Source: Mangrovivirga cuniculi (GTDB taxonomy: Bacteria > Bacteroidota > Bacteroidia > Cytophagales > Cyclobacteriaceae). Taken from it: a stretch of DNA of 64,000 nucleotides. Made by a program: the position numbers and the translations under genes. Shown here piece by piece: positions 37,648 to 47,958 of the stretch; position 1 is the stretch's first letter; each line of letters begins with the position of its first letter. The notes beneath the pieces were generated by a model that was given only the letters and a program-made list of their open reading frames with translations, was not told where the DNA came from and made no database searches. The stretch lies in assembly GCF_005166025.1 (NCBI RefSeq), contig NZ_CP028923.1, positions 620,001-684,000 of the forward strand. Reading direction: 5' to 3'.

Positions 37648-39222
37648 ATGGCTGGAGCTAAAGAAACCCCAAGACAGAAGATGATCGGTCTTATGTACCT
37701 GGTGTTGATGGCAATGCTTGCCCTCAACGTATCATCTGCCGTGTTGGATAAATTTATATTCCTGAATGACAGCCTTGAAAACTCTGTAAAGCAAACAAGA
37801 GATATCAACAGTAATACTGTTGCTCGAATTCAGAGTGCTGTCGAAGAAGCAGGAAGCAGAGAAAAAGATATTGCCGTTCTTGAAAAAGCTAAAAAAGTAA
37901 GAGAACTGGCATCAGAAGCGATACAGTACACAGAAGGTGTAAAAGAAGAGATCATCGAGGTATCAGGCGGATATGACGCTGATGGCGACCTAAAAGGTAA
38001 GAAAGATACTGAAAAAATGGCGAACCTGATGATCAATAAGGGTAAAGGTGAAGAGCTTAAAGCGAAGCTGAATGAGTATGTAGCTGAGTTAAATGAGCTT
38101 ACCGGAATGGATTTTTCAAAAATTGCATTTGATGGTAAGAATCACCCTACTTTCAAGAATGACAAAGAACAAGCAAAGAAAGATTTCTCTACTTTGAACT
38201 TTAGTCAGTCACCTACTGTAGCAGGTCTTGCAACTATTACTCAGTTCCAAACTGAGGTGATGTCAAGAGCTAACAGAGCGTTAGAAGCGCTAGCTCAGCA
38301 AGTAGGTGCTGGTGACCTTAAATTTGACTTAGTAAATGTTCGAGTTGTTCCTAAATCATCAATCGTTGCTGCAGGTGCAATGTACGAAGCGGATCTTTTC
38401 CTTGCTGCGTCATCATCTGCCGGAAATGCGGAGATGTATGTTAACGGAGAGAAAATACCTGTAGAAGGTTCTAACGGACAAGTAAAGTTCAGAGCCACTC
38501 CTGGTAAATATGATTCTAAAACAGGTCTTGCAAGAAAAACGTATGTTGGTAAGATCGAAATGAACGACTCAGCATTTGTCGATACAATCGAATATTTCGT
38601 AGCACAACCTGTAATTCAGGTTACTGCTCAAGCGGTTCAGGCTCTTTACTTACAGTGCGGAAACGAACTTGATGTTCAGGTTCCTGCTCTAGGTGCAGAG
38701 TACAATCCTCAGTTCTCTTGCCGTGGTGGTACAGCTATCGCAGGCAATAAGCCAGGACTTGTAACCGTTATACCTACATCAGCAAACGTTACACTTAACG
38801 TAAGCAGTGGTGGAAACGCAATTGGATCAAGAAAATTCAAAGTTAAGCGTGTTCCTAAACCAGAGATCGTAGCAAAATCTAGAGGTAGAAGAGTAAACCT
38901 TAAGCAGGGTGTTCCTGCACCGGGTCCAACTTCAATCGAACTTGATGCGATTGCTGATGAAGACTTTAAAGCTATGCTTCCAAAGGATGCAAGATACAGA
39001 GTTTCAGAATACAGAATTACACTTGCTCGTGGTAGCAGACCAGTTGACCAGCAGGTTGTAAGAGGATCAGAGGCTAGCCTTTCTGGAATTGCCAGAAAAG
39101 CAAGAGCTGGTGACAGACTTGTAATCGAGGTATCTAAAGTACAAAGAATGAACTTTAGAGGTGCTGTTCTTGACGTACCGATGGGATCGGCTTCATCAAT
39201 TATTACAATACCTATTAACTAA
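37648..39222 (+). CDS. gldM: GldM/PorM type IX secretion motor and periplasmic shaft protein
   Basis: 524 residues. Begins AGAKETPRQKMIGLMYLVLM; one N-terminal membrane helix (about 13-35) is followed by a large periplasmic part with four beta/alpha domains. GldM dimers sit in the GldL ring and span the periplasm to push on the GldK/GldN ring. Length and start match the family. 43 bp after gldL and 17 bp before gldN. Confidence 0.95.
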   Translation: MAGAKETPRQKMIGLMYLVLMAMLALNVSSAVLDKFIFLNDSLENSVKQTRDINSNTVARIQSAVEEAGSREKDIAVLEKAKKVRELASEAIQYTEGVKEEIIEVSGGYDADGDLKGKKDTEKMANLMINKGKGEELKAKLNEYVAELNELTGMDFSKIAFDGKNHPTFKNDKEQAKKDFSTLNFSQSPTVAGLATITQFQTEVMSRANRALEALAQQVGAGDLKFDLVNVRVVPKSSIVAAGAMYEADLFLAASSSAGNAEMYVNGEKIPVEGSNGQVKFRATPGKYDSKTGLARKTYVGKIEMNDSAFVDTIEYFVAQPVIQVTAQAVQALYLQCGNELDVQVPALGAEYNPQFSCRGGTAIAGNKPGLVTVIPTSANVTLNVSSGGNAIGSRKFKVKRVPKPEIVAKSRGRRVNLKQGVPAPGPTSIELDAIADEDFKAMLPKDARYRVSEYRITLARGSRPVDQQVVRGSEASLSGIARKARAGDRLVIEVSKVQRMNFRGAVLDVPMGSASSIITIPIN

Positions 39223-39239
39223 CAGAATTTTTTTCTGAT

Positions 39240-40157
39240 ATGAAAAAACTATCATTTTTACTGATTATCATTTCAGGCTTTGCGTTGTCGTTCTCTGGTA
39301 ACGCGCAGATAAACTCGATGGAAACGCCTGATGATGCTGTATTCACATCGGCAGAAGGAAATACTATCTACAAGGATGATATCTTCTTCAGAAAGCGAGT
39401 ATGGCGCAGAATGGACTTAACAGAGAAAATGAACCGACCGTTTTTCGCTTTTAACAATGAGATCACAAAATTGATCATTGATAAAGCATTAGCTGGTGAG
39501 ATAGATATCTATGAAAATGATAGTCTTACTACTAAGATGACGGTTGAGCAGTTCACTGAAAACATGAAGCGTGAGGTGTTCACAGCAGCTCTTACTGAAG
39601 AAGAAAAAGCCATGGGATTTGGCGAAGAAGAAGAATCTGGTGGAGATGACTGGGGCGATTGGGGTACTCCTGAAGACTCTGGTGCTGAAGGCACAGATGC
39701 TGAAGGAACTACCGAAGAATCTTCTGCAGTTGGAGGTGATGACCTTTTCTTCCCTTCTCAGGTTACTATTCTTGAGATCATGGAAGACATGATCTTCGAC
39801 AGAAAGAGATCTCGACTTTACTGGACTATTCAGTCTATCTCATTAATTATTCCTGCTAAGGAATTTGAGACTGGTGTTTACAGAAGAGTTGGAGCGTTTA
39901 AGTACGAAGATCTTGTTGAGCTTTGGAGAGAGAATCCAGATCAATCTATATGGTTCAATCGTCAGAATTCTGCAGAACATAGAAACCTTGCAGATGCTTT
40001 TAAACTTAGACTTTTCGATGCTCGAATTATCAAAGTTGATAATCCTGAAGACCTTCAGTTGGAGGATATCTACTCTGATCGTAAGCGTGCCTTGATCGAG
40101 TCAGTTAACATGGAGCAAAAACTGATGGAAATGGAACATGACCTTTGGTCATTCTAA
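39240..40157 (+). CDS. gldN: GldN/PorN type IX secretion ring protein, with acidic insertion
   Basis: 305 residues. Signal peptide ending NAQ; conserved N-terminal part with DDIFFRKRVWRRMDLTEKMN and C-terminal part with VTILEIMEDMIFDRKRSRLYW and the family end near MELDLWSF (here MEHDLWSF). Between them, residues about 120-170 form a low-complexity Glu/Asp/Gly/Ser/Thr stretch that splits the usual contiguous region. GldN binds GldK at the outer membrane ring. A strong terminator follows, closing the gld operon. Confidence 0.94.
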   Translation: MKKLSFLLIIISGFALSFSGNAQINSMETPDDAVFTSAEGNTIYKDDIFFRKRVWRRMDLTEKMNRPFFAFNNEITKLIIDKALAGEIDIYENDSLTTKMTVEQFTENMKREVFTAALTEEEKAMGFGEEEESGGDDWGDWGTPEDSGAEGTDAEGTTEESSAVGGDDLFFPSQVTILEIMEDMIFDRKRSRLYWTIQSISLIIPAKEFETGVYRRVGAFKYEDLVELWRENPDQSIWFNRQNSAEHRNLADAFKLRLFDARIIKVDNPEDLQLEDIYSDRKRALIESVNMEQKLMEMEHDLWSF

Positions 40158-40180
40158 ACATCGGTTTAGTATATAAATTA

Positions 40181-40209
40181 AAAAGGGCTTCAATCGAAGC
40201 CCTTTTTTT
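40181..40209. terminator. Bidirectional terminator between gldN and uvrC
   Basis: Perfect 11-bp stem AAAAGGGCTTC (40181-40191) / GAAGCCCTTTT (40196-40206), AATC loop, T tract on the plus strand and A tract upstream, so it can serve both converging units. Confidence 0.9.
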
Positions 40210-40234
40210 ATGTCTTGTGATATTTGATCAATTC

Positions 40235-42033
40235 CTAATCCTGCTTTTTAAAGTATTGTTTGATCTTGTCGGCCCTGCTTTTTCCAACAATTTGCTCTAT
40301 ATCAACATAACTCGCTTGCTTGATGTTTTTTACACTTCCAAAGTGCTGAAGTAATTTATCTATGGTCTTATCTCCCAGACCCGGTATATCTGATAAAGAT
40401 GTCTTAAAAGCATTTTTGCTTCTGACTTTTCTATGAAAGGTTATTGCAAATCTATGCGCTTCATCTCTTAATTGCTGAAGCAATTTTAAGGCTGGAGATT
40501 TTTTACTGATCAGGATCGGGTAACTATCTTCAGGTACATAAATTTCCTCTAATCGTTTTGCAATTCCGGCAATTGCTACCTTGCCATAAATATTCATGTC
40601 CTTTAGAGCAGACACAGAGCTGCTAAGCTGTCCTTTTCCTCCGTCAATAAGTATCAGGTCGGGTAAAGGTTTACGTTCTCTGAGGAGCCTTGAATAGCGC
40701 CTTGTGACAACTTCATACATTGATGCAAAATCATCAGGCCCCTGAACAGTTTTTATATGGAAATGCCTGTAATCTTTTTTACTTGGTTTTGCATTTTTGA
40801 AGCTTACCATAGAAGCAACAGGGTTAGTTCCCCCAAGATTTGAATTATCAAAGCATTCAATATTAAAAGGAACACTATTTAATTGGAGCGCTTCTTTTAA
40901 TTCAGTAAGAACTGCTAAATGTGGTGGTGCTTTGGATTCAACATTTTTCAGCTTTTCTTTTTTATAAAGGATAGCGTTCTTTAAAGAAAGCTCAACTACC
41001 TTTCGTTTGTCACCGATCTTTGGAACAACAATTGAAAACTCAGGAATATCGAAATCAATTTTCAGGTTAGTAAATACTTCTTTTGCGGTACTACCATAAG
41101 ACTCTCTGATCTCAATAATAGCAGTAGCCAGTATATCACTGTCCCCTTCGTCAATTTTCTTCTTGATTTCAGTGGTCTTTGTAGCTGTGATTTGTCCCTG
41201 ATTTATTTTGAGATAATTTATATAAGCTCGTTTTTCATCTGAAGTAATCGTTACAACATCGACGTCATCTAATTTAGTATTGACAATGGTTGTTTTAGCC
41301 TGGAAGTCTTCCAGCAACATGAGTTTTTCTTTATAAGATTGAGCTTTTCAAATGCCAGGTTAGCTGCTGCATCCTGCATTTCAGCTTTAAAGTATTGCTT
41401 AGGGATAGTTAACTCCCCTTTAAGAATATTTATTGCCTGGTTAATATTATAATCATATTCTTTTTCATCCTGTAATCCTTCACAAGGACCTTTGCAGTTT
41501 CCTATATGGTATTCCAGGCAGACTTTGTATTTCTGCTTTTCTATGTTTTCCTCAGACAGGTTATACTTACACGTTCTGATCTGAAATAGCTTGTGTAACA
41601 GATCAATAATGTTTTTCATCGCGCGAACACTGGCATACGGACCATAGTAAGTTCCATAACCTTTTTCTATTTTTCGGGTAGAATGAATCCTTGGAAATCG
41701 TTCGTTTGTGATGACAATGTGAGGATAGGTTTTGTCATCACGCATTAAAATATTGTACTTGGGCTGATGACTTTTGATCAGGTTATTTTCCAGTAGAAGT
41801 GCGTCAAACTCGGTATTGACTATGGTTACTTCGATCGATTTGATCTCTGAAACCATTTTCCTGGTCTTCCGGCTGATACCGGATAATTTGTTAAAATATG
41901 AGGCAACTCTTTTTTTTAAATTTTTGGCTTTACCAATATAAATGAGCTGATCATCTTTATTATAATATTTATAGACTCCCGGCTTGTCCGGGAGTCTTTT
42001 TATATCTTCTGGACTATATCTAAATTCATCCAT
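40235..42033 (-). pseudogene. uvrC: UvrC, excinuclease ABC subunit C, split by one missing base
   Basis: Minus-strand reading from 42033 gives the GIY-YIG nuclease domain (GVYKYYNKDDQLIYIGKAKNL, residues about 18-40), then loses frame within the UVR motif after FEKLNLIKK. The remainder (LMLLEDFQAKTTIVN... to the C-terminal HhH pair) continues in another frame to 40235. Adding one A to the five-base run (T run at 41324-41328 on the plus strand) restores a 599-residue UvrC with the RNase-H-like nuclease (DLILIDGGKGQL) and HhH (IPGLGDKTIDKLL). UvrC makes both incisions in nucleotide excision repair. Probably a consensus error, not loss, given intact uvrA and three similar lesions nearby. Confidence 0.92.
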
Positions 42034-42041
42034 TTAATTAA

Positions 42042-44351
42042 TTAACCAAAATCACTTGCATCAGGTTGAATCATTTCATCATCAACAGTGGTGCTATCAG
42101 ACTCTTCTTCGTTATCAGTGTCACAATTCAGATTTATTGTGATTGGTTTTGTTGGTCTTGGAAAAGGCCTCTTTTCCACACCCAGTTCTTCATCAGCATA
42201 AACCTTTTTCATGAATTTGTCATAGATCGGCAATGCTGTTTTACCACCCTGGCCATAATACCAGCTACGGAAATGAATAACCGGTTCATCGCCACCTACC
42301 CAGGCGCCACCAACAAGGTCTGCTGTTACTCCCACAAACCATCCGTCAGATGCATTATTTGTCGTTCCGGTTTTACCACCTATTTCGTTATCGACACGGA
42401 CGTCTCTACTTAATCCTAATGCAGTACCACCTTCTTCTTCAACTCCACCTTTAAGCATGTGTAGCATTACATAAGCAGTTTCTTCACTTAGTGCCTGTAC
42501 AGACTTAGGCGTAAATTCATGGATGATATTTCCGTTTTTATCTTCGATTCGAGTAATGTAATGAGGCTTATTCCAGAAGCCTAAGTTTGCGAATGTTCCA
42601 TAGGCACCGATAAGTTCAAGCAGGGTAACTTCAGATACTCCCAGGCATAGTGCCGGAACCGGATCGATGTCACTCTGAATACCCATTTGCTGGGCTATGT
42701 TAACTACTCGTTGAGGTGTTACCCTATCCATCATATTTGCTGTGATACTATTCACTGATCTTGCCATCGCTTGTCTCAGGGTCATGTCCTCATTCGTATA
42801 TTTTCCCTCTGCATTAGAAGGTGTCCATGTTGGCGGATCACCACCGGGAATATGGAATGTATATGGTGAATCCATCACCTCAAAACAAGGTGAATATCCT
42901 TGTTCGATGGCTGCAGTATATACAAATGGTTTGAAAGTTGACCCTGGCTGACGTTTACTCTGACCTACGTGATCATACTGGAAATACTTATAGTTATTTC
43001 CACCGACCCAGGCTTTCACTTCTCCGTTTTGGGGATCAATTGCTACGAAACCTGCTTGTAGCATATGTTTGTAGTAGCTCAATGAATCAATTGGGCTCAA
43101 TAATGTATCTTTCTCACCTTCCCAGGTAAATACAGTAGTTGGAACCTTGGTGTTCATCATGATCTCGACCGAATCATCTCCTTCACCATATCGGTTTACA
43201 AATGCCCTGTATTGTGCAGTATTTTTAGACCTGGATTCAAGGAAATTTGGTATAACTCTGAAATCACCATCCACCCAGGGTTCACGGCCTCTTAATGTCT
43301 CAATAAATTTTTTCTGAAGCTCGGTCATGTGCTCTTTCAATGCTTCTTCCGCATAGCGTTGCATTTTTGCATTGATAGTTGAATAGATCTTAAGTCCATC
43401 ACGGTAAAGGTCATATCCGTTTTCTTTAGCCCACTTTTTCAGATATTGTCTTGCATCTTCTCTGAAATATGGTGCTAAACCATCATTATGTGTTTGCTCA
43501 ACAATTTTTAAGTTAAGGTCACTAAGTCTTAAAGTATCGTATTCCTCATCGGTAATAAATCCGTATTTGGCCATCTGGCTCATTACAACATTTCTTCTGT
43601 GCAATGCATCATCCGGATGCCTTTTTGGATTATAACGACTTGGAGCATTTAGTATTCCAGCGAAAAGTGCTGCCTGCGGAACTGTTAAGCTATCAGTTTC
43701 CTGGTCAAAATAGTATTTAGCAGCCGTTCGTATACCATAGGTGTTATTGGCATACTCAATTGTATTTAAGTATAAAGCCAGTATCTCTTCTTTGGTGAAA
43801 GTTCGCTCAAGCTTAACAGCAATGATCCATTCCTTAATCTTAGCTATACCACGTCTTAGAAGCCGGTTATCTTTAGTAAGCGAACCTTCATAGTCATTAG
43901 TTCTGAAAAGATTTTTTGCAAGCTGTTGAGTAATAGTACTTGCACCACGGTTTTTGCCCAGTAAGTTATATACCGGGATAGCTAATGTTCCTTTTAAGTC
44001 AATGCCTGCATGGTCTTCAAAGCGAATATCTTCAATAGCTTTTAAAGCGTTCACCAGGTTTGGTGATAATTTATCATAAGTCACCGGAGACCTGTTTTGA
44101 AGATAATATTTACCAAGTAGTTCTCCATCCTCAGAATAAAGTTCAGAGGCAAGGCTATTTTCTTCATAGGCATTTTCCAGGCTGGCAAGTTCTGGCATTC
44201 CACCAAACCATCCACCCCAATCCTGGAAAACAGCTACAAAAAGCATAACCAGGGATAAGGTTCCGACGATAAAAAGTATCCAAAAGGCTTTAACAAGCTT
44301 TTTGAACAAGCCGCCAAACCTGTCATTTATAGCTTTAATTTTACTGTTCAT
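42042..44351 (-). CDS. Class A penicillin-binding protein (PBP1A-type)
   Basis: 769 residues. One N-terminal membrane helix (about 20-42). Glycosyltransferase 51 domain with the EDIRFEDHAGID motif near residue 92 and a RGASTITQQLAKNLF segment. Transpeptidase domain with the active-site STFK in RQPGSTFKPFVYT near 440, SVN near 515 and KTGTT near 640. The C-terminus is acidic (DNEEESDSTTVDDE). It polymerises and crosslinks peptidoglycan. It overlaps sprE/porW by 11 bp and uvrC starts 8 bp after its stop, so these three genes are likely one transcript. Confidence 0.95.
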   Translation of the reverse strand: MNSKIKAINDRFGGLFKKLVKAFWILFIVGTLSLVMLFVAVFQDWGGWFGGMPELASLENAYEENSLASELYSEDGELLGKYYLQNRSPVTYDKLSPNLVNALKAIEDIRFEDHAGIDLKGTLAIPVYNLLGKNRGASTITQQLAKNLFRTNDYEGSLTKDNRLLRRGIAKIKEWIIAVKLERTFTKEEILALYLNTIEYANNTYGIRTAAKYYFDQETDSLTVPQAALFAGILNAPSRYNPKRHPDDALHRRNVVMSQMAKYGFITDEEYDTLRLSDLNLKIVEQTHNDGLAPYFREDARQYLKKWAKENGYDLYRDGLKIYSTINAKMQRYAEEALKEHMTELQKKFIETLRGREPWVDGDFRVIPNFLESRSKNTAQYRAFVNRYGEGDDSVEIMMNTKVPTTVFTWEGEKDTLLSPIDSLSYYKHMLQAGFVAIDPQNGEVKAWVGGNNYKYFQYDHVGQSKRQPGSTFKPFVYTAAIEQGYSPCFEVMDSPYTFHIPGGDPPTWTPSNAEGKYTNEDMTLRQAMARSVNSITANMMDRVTPQRVVNIAQQMGIQSDIDPVPALCLGVSEVTLLELIGAYGTFANLGFWNKPHYITRIEDKNGNIIHEFTPKSVQALSEETAYVMLHMLKGGVEEEGGTALGLSRDVRVDNEIGGKTGTTNNASDGWFVGVTADLVGGAWVGGDEPVIHFRSWYYGQGGKTALPIYDKFMKKVYADEELGVEKRPFPRPTKPITINLNCDTDNEEESDSTTVDDEMIQPDASDFG

Positions 44352-46947
44352 TCGAATTCAAGTATTGTTTTTTAAAATAACTGTTATAGCCGGTCAAGTC
44401 TTTGCGTTTGTAAAAAGTGTCAAAGTTACTCTTTGAAATTACGAAATTAAAAAATTCTGAGTTGCCATATGCAAGGTCTTCCTCAACTATTGGCAAAAAA
44501 TTGTTAAAAATTGTCATTGCACCCTCATAATCAGGGATATTCTGGATCATTACGAGAGCAAAATCATCATTTAAGCTAAGTAAGTTATAGTTTAAGTTTG
44601 CCTGATTTAGTTTATCCAACTCATCTTTTACGGCCTTACTAGTCTCATTTATGTAGTTACCACCGGTAGGTACAGCCATGACCCAATAATGTTCTTCAGA
44701 CCGATTCATTTCATATCTGACCTCAGAAAGGTTTTCATATTTTTTCTGTTCTTCTCGTGCTTCTTCGAGTAGCTTCTCAGCAAAAGGAATCAGGTCGCTG
44801 TCCGGGTAATTTTTAATAAAGCTTTGAAGACCATATTGATAGCCTGCCAAGGGTTCGGTTTTTCCTTTGATCAATATCTGTAAAAATATAGCATTATCTG
44901 TAAATTCATTAGGCTGGATACTTCTTATACTGGCCGATATCAACGAATCTGCTTTTTTATATTCACCATTTTCATAAAAAGAGTAAGCGTTTTTATAAAT
45001 AGCTCTAAGCTCTCTGGCAGCTTGTTCACTTTCTTTAAGGTAGTCGGGGTTCTCAAGGATTTTAGCATACAAACTATTTGGATGCTCGTTTAAAAGCATT
45101 CTCTCATATTTTGAAGGATCCTCTCCTAAAGCTTCAGCGATCACTTTTAACAGGAACAATGCTTCGGGAATTGTTTCGGCCTCAGAAAAACGAGAAATAA
45201 ATTCATTAAGCGTTTCAAAAGAATACTCATCTTCTTTAAGATCAAAATGATAGATCTTTCCTACCTGAAATAAAGAGTTTTCTACCTCTTTGGTCAGCTC
45301 CTGTTTTTCTTCATCCGTAGAAGGAATGTTAGCCCAATATGTTTCTGGCTGCATTAATGGATCATTTTCGAATGGTGATTCTTCCAGAACTTCTTCCTCA
45401 CGGACATTCGCAACATCATCGACATCATCCACAGTTGGAACAGGAGCATCTCCAGCCAGCCTGATCTTGTTAGATCGTCGCCAGTTATCTTCCAGCTCCC
45501 GGTCTCCCCAAATAGCTTCGAATTCGTTTATCCCCCTTGATATTGCTGAGGGCTCGTCAAAGTACCATCCAGGAGAAGCCCTTTCCTGGTCATTATTGAA
45601 ACTATTAAAAGTATTTTTACCTGCATTGGCCAGTGCTTGTTCTCTTCTCTTTTCTTCTTCCTTCTTTTTTTCTTCTTCCTCTTCGATTTCCTGTCTTCTG
45701 ATGTCTATCTGTTCATCAATAATTTTACTGACAGACAAACTATCCATGGAGGCAAGATTCAGCAATGAGTCATTCGTTTCCACAGTTTCAAGGTGCCCGA
45801 CAAAAGTCTCCAGAATTTGCTGCCTCTTTTTTAATTCTTCGTAATCCGGTTCATCCTGAGGATAAAACTGAACTGTACTGTCATAGTAGTTTTTGGCAAG
45901 TCTGTAATTTCTTCTGTCATTGTAATAGATTTCTGCTAATCTTCTAAACGAAGCTGCCTTTATTACCGGCCTTGCCCCCTCCTGTTTTACTGACTTTTTA
46001 AAATATTCTATTGCCTGATCCTCTTCGTCAAGTTTATAGGCGAAGGCTCCCATTTCATGATATATTTTGTCTTTATATTCTTTGTTTTTTCTATCCTTGA
46101 GTAGCTTTTCAAAGTACTTTTTGATCTTTTTTGTATCAGACTCTTTAGCCAGGTCATAAACCTGTGCCATATTTAGTCTGGAGTAAAAGAACAATTCATA
46201 ATTAGGATTATTTTTTACACACTTGTTATAATTTTGGTAGGCAAGTGCGTCAAAACCCAGCTCCTGGTAAACTTGGCCCAGGATGAAATAATATCGCGCT
46301 CTTTTTTTATGATTACTTTCCAGTTCAACTGCCGCTTCAAGGTTATTTATAACTTTTTCAGAGTCATTTTCCAGCTGATAAAAATATGCTTTAGCCAGAT
46401 AGAATTCTTTTTGATTATTTTTATTAAGTTCTTCTTTAGCCAGGTAATCAATAACAGAAATGATATTATTTCTTTCTCCTCTGAAGATAAACGTATAGAT
46501 CAGACCAATTAAAGCTTCGTGCCTGGTGTTATCATCTTCTCCTTTTACATTAACATATTTATAGGTGTTAACTGCTTCTTCCAGTTCTCCACGGTAATAT
46601 CTGGCATCACCCACCGCTACATACGCATTGTCATTCCAGTTTGAGCCTTCATGTCTTTGAATAGACATCGAAGCTTTTTTAATCACATCTTCAAGCTGAT
46701 CATCGTACGCATTGGTTTGTGCGGTATCGAGGGGAGGATATATATAAAGGACTTTTTCAAAGTTGTCTTCGTATTGAGCCCTGCGGTCTTCTTCAATAGC
46801 TTTCAGGTTTTCACGAGCCAGCCAGTATGCATTATATTTGGCATTAGTATCGTGCCAAACCATGCTAACAGGATTACTTTTGTTAACAGCACACGAAAAC
46901 GAAGTAAGCAATAAAAATAAAAATAGTAAGTTTTTAATAAATTGCAT
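44341..46947 (-). CDS. sprE: SprE/PorW-type TPR lipoprotein of the type IX secretion system
   Basis: 868 residues. Lipoprotein signal with Cys19, then conserved VSMVWHDTNAKYNAYWLARE opening and a series of tetratricopeptide-like helices over residues about 30-400. A Glu/Lys-rich coiled segment around 405-435, an acidic region around 500-525, and a C-terminal half with further TPR-like helices and an ordered domain (about 770-868) follow. Length and organisation match F. johnsoniae SprE and P. gingivalis PorW, which link the GldL/M motor to the outer membrane translocon. It leads a probable operon with PBP1A and uvrC. Confidence 0.88.
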   Translation of the reverse strand: MQFIKNLLFLFLLLTSFSCAVNKSNPVSMVWHDTNAKYNAYWLARENLKAIEEDRRAQYEDNFEKVLYIYPPLDTAQTNAYDDQLEDVIKKASMSIQRHEGSNWNDNAYVAVGDARYYRGELEEAVNTYKYVNVKGEDDNTRHEALIGLIYTFIFRGERNNIISVIDYLAKEELNKNNQKEFYLAKAYFYQLENDSEKVINNLEAAVELESNHKKRARYYFILGQVYQELGFDALAYQNYNKCVKNNPNYELFFYSRLNMAQVYDLAKESDTKKIKKYFEKLLKDRKNKEYKDKIYHEMGAFAYKLDEEDQAIEYFKKSVKQEGARPVIKAASFRRLAEIYYNDRRNYRLAKNYYDSTVQFYPQDEPDYEELKKRQQILETFVGHLETVETNDSLLNLASMDSLSVSKIIDEQIDIRRQEIEEEEEKKKEEEKRREQALANAGKNTFNSFNNDQERASPGWYFDEPSAISRGINEFEAIWGDRELEDNWRRSNKIRLAGDAPVPTVDDVDDVANVREEEVLEESPFENDPLMQPETYWANIPSTDEEKQELTKEVENSLFQVGKIYHFDLKEDEYSFETLNEFISRFSEAETIPEALFLLKVIAEALGEDPSKYERMLLNEHPNSLYAKILENPDYLKESEQAARELRAIYKNAYSFYENGEYKKADSLISASIRSIQPNEFTDNAIFLQILIKGKTEPLAGYQYGLQSFIKNYPDSDLIPFAEKLLEEAREEQKKYENLSEVRYEMNRSEEHYWVMAVPTGGNYINETSKAVKDELDKLNQANLNYNLLSLNDDFALVMIQNIPDYEGAMTIFNNFLPIVEEDLAYGNSEFFNFVISKSNFDTFYKRKDLTGYNSYFKKQYLNSNEQ

Positions 46948-46974
46948 TTGCTGCAGATAAATCGATTTATGTAG

Positions 46975-46982
46975 TAAACGTA
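46975..46982 (-). promoter_or_regulatory. Possible -7 box (TACGTTTA) for the sprE-PBP1A-uvrC unit
   Basis: On the minus strand TACGTTTA differs from TAnnTTTG at the last base and lies 28 bp upstream of the sprE start. Tentative. Confidence 0.3.
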
Positions 46983-47036
46983 AGAAAAGAAGGCGTAATT
47001 ATACATTAATCAGGCCTTTTTTCGTAAATAAATATA

Positions 47037-47044
47037 TAATTTTG
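47037..47044 (+). promoter_or_regulatory. -7 promoter box (TAATTTTG) for the M23 peptidase gene
   Basis: Perfect TAnnTTTG match, 24 bp before the TTG start. The predicted leader is only about 17 bases. Confidence 0.55.
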
Positions 47045-47067
47045 CGAGGCATTAAAAATTTAACGCA

Positions 47068-47946
47068 TTGAAAAGCAGAAAGACACTATCTAACTGGCTG
47101 ACAAACAGGTACCTCTTAATTATACGAAACGAAGAAAACTTCGCTGAGAAGACTACTGTAAGTTTCAATTACGCTAAGTTAATTGTTATAGCGTCCGGGC
47201 TTTTAATATTGCTCGTTGCCTTAGCTTTTTTTCTTGTTACGACTGTTTTGTCAGAATGGTTTGATCCAAGACATGCTCAGCAGCAAACCCGAAGACAAAT
47301 GGTCGAGTTCAATTTAAAGCTCGACAGTATTGAAATTGAGATGAAAAAGAAAGACCTTTTAATATCTCGTTTCCAAAAGCTTTTAGCTGGTGATTCTGTA
47401 GATTTTTCAGATGATCTTTCCGAAGAAAAAATTGCTGAGGGAGAAGCTTCTTCCAATAAAGAGCTCGATGAAAATGAAATGGCATCAATTGATAGTGCGT
47501 TTCGCAAACAATTTTCTACAGTAAATAATGCTATTCTGACATCAGTGGTAGAAGGTACTGAGGCCAGCGAACTTCAGGAGATAGTTTTTTTCCCTCCTTT
47601 AAAAGGTTTGGTATCATCAAAATATAATCCGCTTCAAAACCATTATGGTATAGATGTCGTAGCTGTAAGTAACGATCCAGTTAAATGCGTTGCTGATGGA
47701 ACAGTTATATTTTCAGACTGGTCTCAGGATGGAGGGTATACAATAGCTGTACAGCATGTAGGTAATTTGATATCCGTTTATAAACATAATTCAGCTTTAT
47801 TAAAGGAGACGGGAAATTTTATCAGGGGAGGTGACGTTATTGCTCTGGTAGGAAATTCCGGAGAGCTGACTGATGGTCCTCATCTTCATTTTGAATTATG
47901 GTATAATGGAAATAGCGTTAATCCGGAAGAATTTGTATCATTTTAA
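47068..47946 (+). CDS. Membrane-anchored M23 (LytM-like) endopeptidase
   Basis: 292 residues starting with TTG at 47068; an in-frame TAA lies five codons upstream and no ATG is available before the membrane segment. One membrane helix (about 33-57), a periplasmic coiled region (about 70-110), and a C-terminal peptidase M23 domain with zinc ligands in HYGIDVVA near residue 197 and HLHFELW near 272. It cleaves peptidoglycan crosslinks or regulates amidases. The bactofilin gene follows 13 bp later, the widespread M23-bactofilin pairing tied to cell shape. Confidence 0.9.
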   Translation: MKSRKTLSNWLTNRYLLIIRNEENFAEKTTVSFNYAKLIVIASGLLILLVALAFFLVTTVLSEWFDPRHAQQQTRRQMVEFNLKLDSIEIEMKKKDLLISRFQKLLAGDSVDFSDDLSEEKIAEGEASSNKELDENEMASIDSAFRKQFSTVNNAILTSVVEGTEASELQEIVFFPPLKGLVSSKYNPLQNHYGIDVVAVSNDPVKCVADGTVIFSDWSQDGGYTIAVQHVGNLISVYKHNSALLKETGNFIRGGDVIALVGNSGELTDGPHLHFELWYNGNSVNPEEFVSF

Positions 47947-47958
47947 GCATAGTGTATA

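Noticed and set aside
45290..45844. 184-codon open frame opposite sprE
   Set aside because: Ser-rich antisense reading of the sprE acidic and coiled regions; no start context or family resemblance.
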